DNA of 64,000 nt from JACCXG01 sp963836735 (GTDB taxonomy: Bacteria; Acidobacteriota; Vicinamibacteria; Vicinamibacterales; 2-12-FULL-66-21): positions 51,167-115,166 of the forward strand of contig CAWIKP010000009.1 of NCBI GenBank assembly GCA_963836735.1. Direction: 5' to 3'. Positions 61,415 through 64,000 of the stretch are shown piece by piece. The notes below the pieces were generated by a model. The model saw nothing but the letters and a program-made list of their open reading frames with translations. It did no database searches and was not told the origin of the DNA. How positions within the stretch are numbered: the stretch's first letter is position 1; each line of letters starts with the position of its first letter. The position numbers were made by a program, and so were the translations under genes.

Positions 61415-61660
61415 TCAGCCCCGCATCATCGACGGCTCGCTGGTGCGGTGCCGGCGGACGATGTTTTCCATCTGATCCTTGAGGTGCAGTTTGCGTTTCT
61501 TGAGGGTGACTTCTTCGAGCTGTTCCGGTTCCGAGAGGTAGTGTCGAGTGGCCAGATTGTGTAACTTCTCGTCGAGATCGTGGTGCTGACTGGCGAGTTG
61601 GCGAAACTCCTCGTCGGTTTGCAGCAGTTGACGCTTCAGCTCCTCGAAGTCTGTCGGCAT
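61415..61660 (-). CDS. Small DUF465 (YdcH-like) protein
   Basis: An 81-aa charged helical protein: FEELKRQLLQTDEEFRQLAS, HHDLDEKLHNLATRHYLSEP, EEVTLKKRKLHLKDQMENIV. This matches DUF465/YdcH-type proteins, which form two-helix hairpins and have no assigned function. An AAGGAGG ribosome-binding site lies 7 bp before the ATG, stronger than for most genes here, so it is probably well expressed. It has its own putative promoter. The LKKxKLxLKDxM segment is the family's most conserved part. Confidence 0.9.
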   Translation of the reverse strand: MPTDFEELKRQLLQTDEEFRQLASQHHDLDEKLHNLATRHYLSEPEQLEEVTLKKRKLHLKDQMENIVRRHRTSEPSMMRG

Positions 61661-61711
61661 TGCCGCCTCCTTGAAGGGGATTTCCGGCTACAGGGGGACA
61701 TTCATACGCGC

Positions 61712-61740
61712 AAAATAGCACAAGACCGGGGCACCTTCAA
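61712..61740 (-). promoter_or_regulatory. Putative sigma-70 promoter of the DUF465 gene
   Basis: On the - strand TTGAAG (61740-61735) and TATTTT (61717-61712) are 17 bp apart. This gives a leader of about 45 nt to the ATG at 61660. The region is the only AT-rich stretch in the gap to rimI. Confidence 0.5.
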
Positions 61741-61760
61741 ACACTACAGTCACTGAGGCT

Positions 61761-62220
61761 TCACGCCGGCTTCGCCAGATGTTCGTGCCAGAGGATGAGG
61801 GCGTCCTCCTCGGGCTGGGAGTAGTAACGGGACCGGCGCGCGACGACTTGAAAGCCGAGGCTCTCGTACAGCCGCCGGGCTGCCTCGTTGGATTCCCGGA
61901 CCTCCAGCGTTGCCCGGTTGGCGCCCCGCCGCGCCGCTTCCTCCATCACCCAGCGCATCAAGCCAACGCCGAGCCGGCGCTGACGGTGCGGAATATCGAT
62001 GACGAGCGTGTTCACGTGGAGCTCGTCAGCCACGATCCAGCAGGAGCAGAACCCCGCCAGCCGGCGATCCGGCAGCCGCAACAGAAACACGTGAGCGACG
62101 TCCGCCTGCGCGAGCTCCCGCGCCAGCATCTCGCGGGTCCACGGATTCGTGAAGCACCTCGCTTCGAGCTCGGCGACTTCGTTCAGGTCCCGCTCGTCCG
62201 AGAGTGCGTTCGATCGCCAT
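61761..62220 (-). CDS. rimI: Ribosomal-protein-alanine N-acetyltransferase RimI-like, apparent frameshift
   Basis: GNAT acetyltransferase. From the ATG at 62220 the first frame gives MAIERTL; removing one base near 62197-62200 then leads to DERDLNEVAELEARCFTNPW and TREMLARELAQADVAHVFLL. The rest is intact: VNTLVIDIPHRQRRLGVGL (acetyl-CoA loop, RRLGVG), TLEVRESNEAARRLYESLGF and RRSRYYSQPEEDALIL. With the correction it is 152 aa, the usual RimI size. It lies next to tsaB, a frequent pairing. Without correction a shorter protein starts at 62129. Confidence 0.88.
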
Positions 62221-62278
62221 GCCGTGGAGCGGCCCGCCGGAATCCGGATCCCCGCCGTCCGGTGTCGGGACTGGCCGG

Positions 62279-62989
62279 TCAGCGTCCTGCGCGTCCACGA
62301 GCGAGCTCTGCATCCGGCCGCCTGACGTAAATCGGCACGATGGCGTGTGGGGCGACCGCCCGTTCGGGATAACGTGCGGCAATGCGGGCGGCTTCCGCGG
62401 CGAGCGCGGGAGCCGGCTCCAGCACTGCGGCGCGGGATCCCAGCGTCCGGGCGATCGCATCCTTGTAGCGGACTGCCCCATCACCGGCGAATGCGATCGC
62501 GCGGGAGCTGAGGACGCCCCTCGCGGAGGCGAGAAATGACTCCAGCGTTGCCTCCGGGGACGCTGACGACGGCGCGACGAGAGGCCGATCGACGTCTCCG
62601 TCGTACAGAATCGCGAAGACCTCCCCACGCTGCGCGTCGATCCAGGGCGCCACGAGCGTGTCGGGAGTTGTGCTCCGAAGCGTGTGACGTCCGATCGCTT
62701 CCAGCGCGGACACCGGCACCACAGACAAGCCTCGCGAGAACGCCAACCCCTGGATGGCTGCGATACCGACGCGGAGGCCGGTGAACGAACCTGGACCTGC
62801 GACGACCGCCAGCAGTCCGACGTCGTCGAGTGCGACGCCTGCGGCGTCGAGCGCGAGGCGGAACTCGGCCGGCAGGCGCTGACCGTGGGTCAGCGACGCG
62901 TCGCCGCTGATCTCGCCGAGGATTTCGCCGTCGCGCAGAATCGCGACGCTGCCCGCGCGCGTGGTGGTGTCGAGTGCCAGAATGACCAG
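62279..62989 (-). CDS. tsaB: tRNA threonylcarbamoyladenosine biosynthesis protein TsaB, probable CTG start
   Basis: TsaB is the Hsp70-fold partner of TsaD in forming t6A37. The frame open on the - strand reads VILALDTTTRAGSVAILRDG, then LTHGQRLPAEFRLALD and AVVAGPGSFTGLRVGIAAIQ (the TsaB/TsaD hallmark GPGSFTGLR). It continues without break to the TAA/TGA at 62279. There is no ATG, GTG or TTG upstream of the conserved start; a TTG at 62746 would remove the first 81 residues. A CTG at 62989 lies 9 bp after a perfect GGAGG, giving 236 aa. I therefore annotate CTG as the start. An ATT codon 6 bp later is an alternative. Confidence 0.85.
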   Translation of the reverse strand: MVILALDTTTRAGSVAILRDGEILGEISGDASLTHGQRLPAEFRLALDAAGVALDDVGLLAVVAGPGSFTGLRVGIAAIQGLAFSRGLSVVPVSALEAIGRHTLRSTTPDTLVAPWIDAQRGEVFAILYDGDVDRPLVAPSSASPEATLESFLASARGVLSSRAIAFAGDGAVRYKDAIARTLGSRAAVLEPAPALAAEAARIAARYPERAVAPHAIVPIYVRRPDAELARGRAGR

Positions 62990-63088
62990 GGACGCCGACC
63001 TCCGTGCGGCTCTGGGTCAGATGTTATACTCCGGTGCTTCGCCCCGGACAGCGCGTCGCTGTCGTGCCCCGTCACTGCCCCTTCGCGA

Positions 63089-64000
63089 ATGTCGTCTTCC
63101 ACGCCCTCGACCCCGGCCGGCGCCACCCCCGCAATGCGCCAGTTCTTCGACGCCAAGCGTCAGCATCGCGACGCGATCCTGTTCTTCCGGATGGGCGACT
63201 TCTACGAGATGTTCTACGAGGACGCCCTTACCGCCGCGCGCGCGCTCGAGCTCACGCTGACGTCGCGATCCAAGGATACGACTGGCGGTGCCATCCCGAT
63301 GTGCGGGGTTCCTCATCACGCGGCCGACACCTACGTCGCGCGGCTGGTGCGAAAGGGATTCCGGGTCGCCATCTGCGAGCAGATGGAGGATCCGAAGAAG
63401 GCCAAGGGTGTCGTTCGCCGTGAAGTCGTGCGCGTGGTCTCGCCCGGTACGCTGACCGACGCCAACTATCTCGATGCGCGCGAACCGGCGTTCCTCATCG
63501 CGATCAGCCCGGCGACCGCCGATGCCGGCTACGGTGTGGCTCTGCTCGATCTGTCCACCGGCGAGTTCACGACGGCTGAATACCCGGGGCCTGACGCGCG
63601 CCAGGCCCTGCTGGACGAGATCGCCGTGCTTCGCCCCCGCGAAGTCATAGCGCCGAGCGGTTTCACCGAGCCGGCCGCGATGATCGAGACGCTGCGGATC
63701 CCGGCGGTCGTCACCACCGTCGAGCCCTGGACGTTCGAAGCGGAAGCGGCGCGCCGCGCGCTGATCGAGCAGCTCCAGGCGCAAAGCCTGGCCGGTTACG
63801 GTCTCGAGGGACACCCGGCCGCGGTCAGCGCGGCGGGAGCGCTCGTCCAGTACCTGCGCGAGACGCAGAAGGCCGACCTCGCCCACATTCGCGAAGTGTC
63901 GTTCCGGACCGGCGCCGACTGCCTGGTCATCGACCCGACCACGCTCAGGAACCTCAACGTCATCGAGTCGGCTGATGGTGGACGGAGCGGATCGCTGCTC
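63089..64000 (+). CDS. mutS: DNA mismatch repair protein MutS, 5' part
   Basis: The first 304 codons of mutS, cut by the window end. The N-terminal domain has FFDAKRQHRDAILFFRMGDF and YEMFYEDA, including the Phe of the F-x-E mismatch-reading region in MGDFYEMF. MCGVPHHAADTYVARLVRKG, VAICEQMEDPKKAKG and VVSPGTLTDANYLDAREPA follow, then the connector domain and the start of the lever (LAHIREVSFRTGADCLVID). No stop interrupts it. It is divergent from tsaB across about 100 bp; a TATACT at 63025-63030 could be its -10. Confidence 0.95.
   Translation, partial: MSSSTPSTPAGATPAMRQFFDAKRQHRDAILFFRMGDFYEMFYEDALTAARALELTLTSRSKDTTGGAIPMCGVPHHAADTYVARLVRKGFRVAICEQMEDPKKAKGVVRREVVRVVSPGTLTDANYLDAREPAFLIAISPATADAGYGVALLDLSTGEFTTAEYPGPDARQALLDEIAVLRPREVIAPSGFTEPAAMIETLRIPAVVTTVEPWTFEAEAARRALIEQLQAQSLAGYGLEGHPAAVSAAGALVQYLRETQKADLAHIREVSFRTGADCLVIDPTTLRNLNVIESADGGRSGSLL

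Overview
The window is about 64 kb of GC-rich, gene-dense chromosome from a Gram-negative bacterium. It encodes the outer-membrane machinery of a diderm: LptB, an LptC/LptA-type protein, LptF/LptG, and TolQ-TolR-TolA-TolB-Pal-CpoB. The mixture of these with HPr kinase, RapZ, a permease-less PTS, long-form HPF, a MoxR/DUF58/BatA cluster and an S23-type four-helix-bundle gene suggests Acidobacteriota, perhaps Vicinamibacteria. That assignment is inference from gene content; no rRNA gene is present to fix it. I found no rRNA, tRNA, CRISPR array or transposase.

Layout. 0.1-2.3 kb: a PKD/Ig-like lipoprotein and a divergent pseudopilin-like gene. 2.4-2.9 kb: a four-helix-bundle gene inside a perfect 40-bp inverted repeat. 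2.9-8.5 kb: an amino-sugar and muropeptide salvage locus (serine hydrolase, sodium-solute symporter, BadF-type sugar kinase, NagB, MurQ). 8.6-19.4 kb: one long + strand run (MoxR, DUF58, BatA-like, large membrane protein, amidotransferase-fold membrane protein, XerD, MetK, PHP protein). 19.4-21.7 kb: LptG/LptF, probably one fused gene. 21.8-24.4 kb: ParB/ParA with a tandem partial duplication of the parB end. 24.6-28.3 kb: bifunctional nuclease, MiaB, RecN. 28.3-33.5 kb: the Tol-Pal operon. 33.6-52.4 kb: a long - strand series (SSB, cupin, PtsI, HPr, EIIA-Man, RapZ, HprK, HPF, RpoN, LptB, LptC/A, RecJ, AccA, DnaE, GuaA). 52.4-64 kb: PQQ-propeller protein, aminotransferase, membrane protein, NtrY-like kinase, PssA, Psd, DUF465, RimI, TsaB and the 5' part of mutS.

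Two window-wide signals stand out. First, at least nine intergenic gaps hold palindromic elements with the same design: short tandem units (7-10 bp) arranged as inverted arms around a spacer. The sequence families differ, but one of them carries the four-helix-bundle gene. They may be a family of hairpin-forming mobile elements with cargo-bearing and empty forms. Second, about 36 apparent frameshifts interrupt otherwise well-conserved genes. Around 33 are single-base insertions and only about three fit a single-base loss. Half lie in the 4.6-kb ptsI-hprK segment. This one-sidedness points to a systematic sequencing or assembly error rather than gene decay. Frameshifted genes are therefore annotated as whole genes, with the break positions stated.
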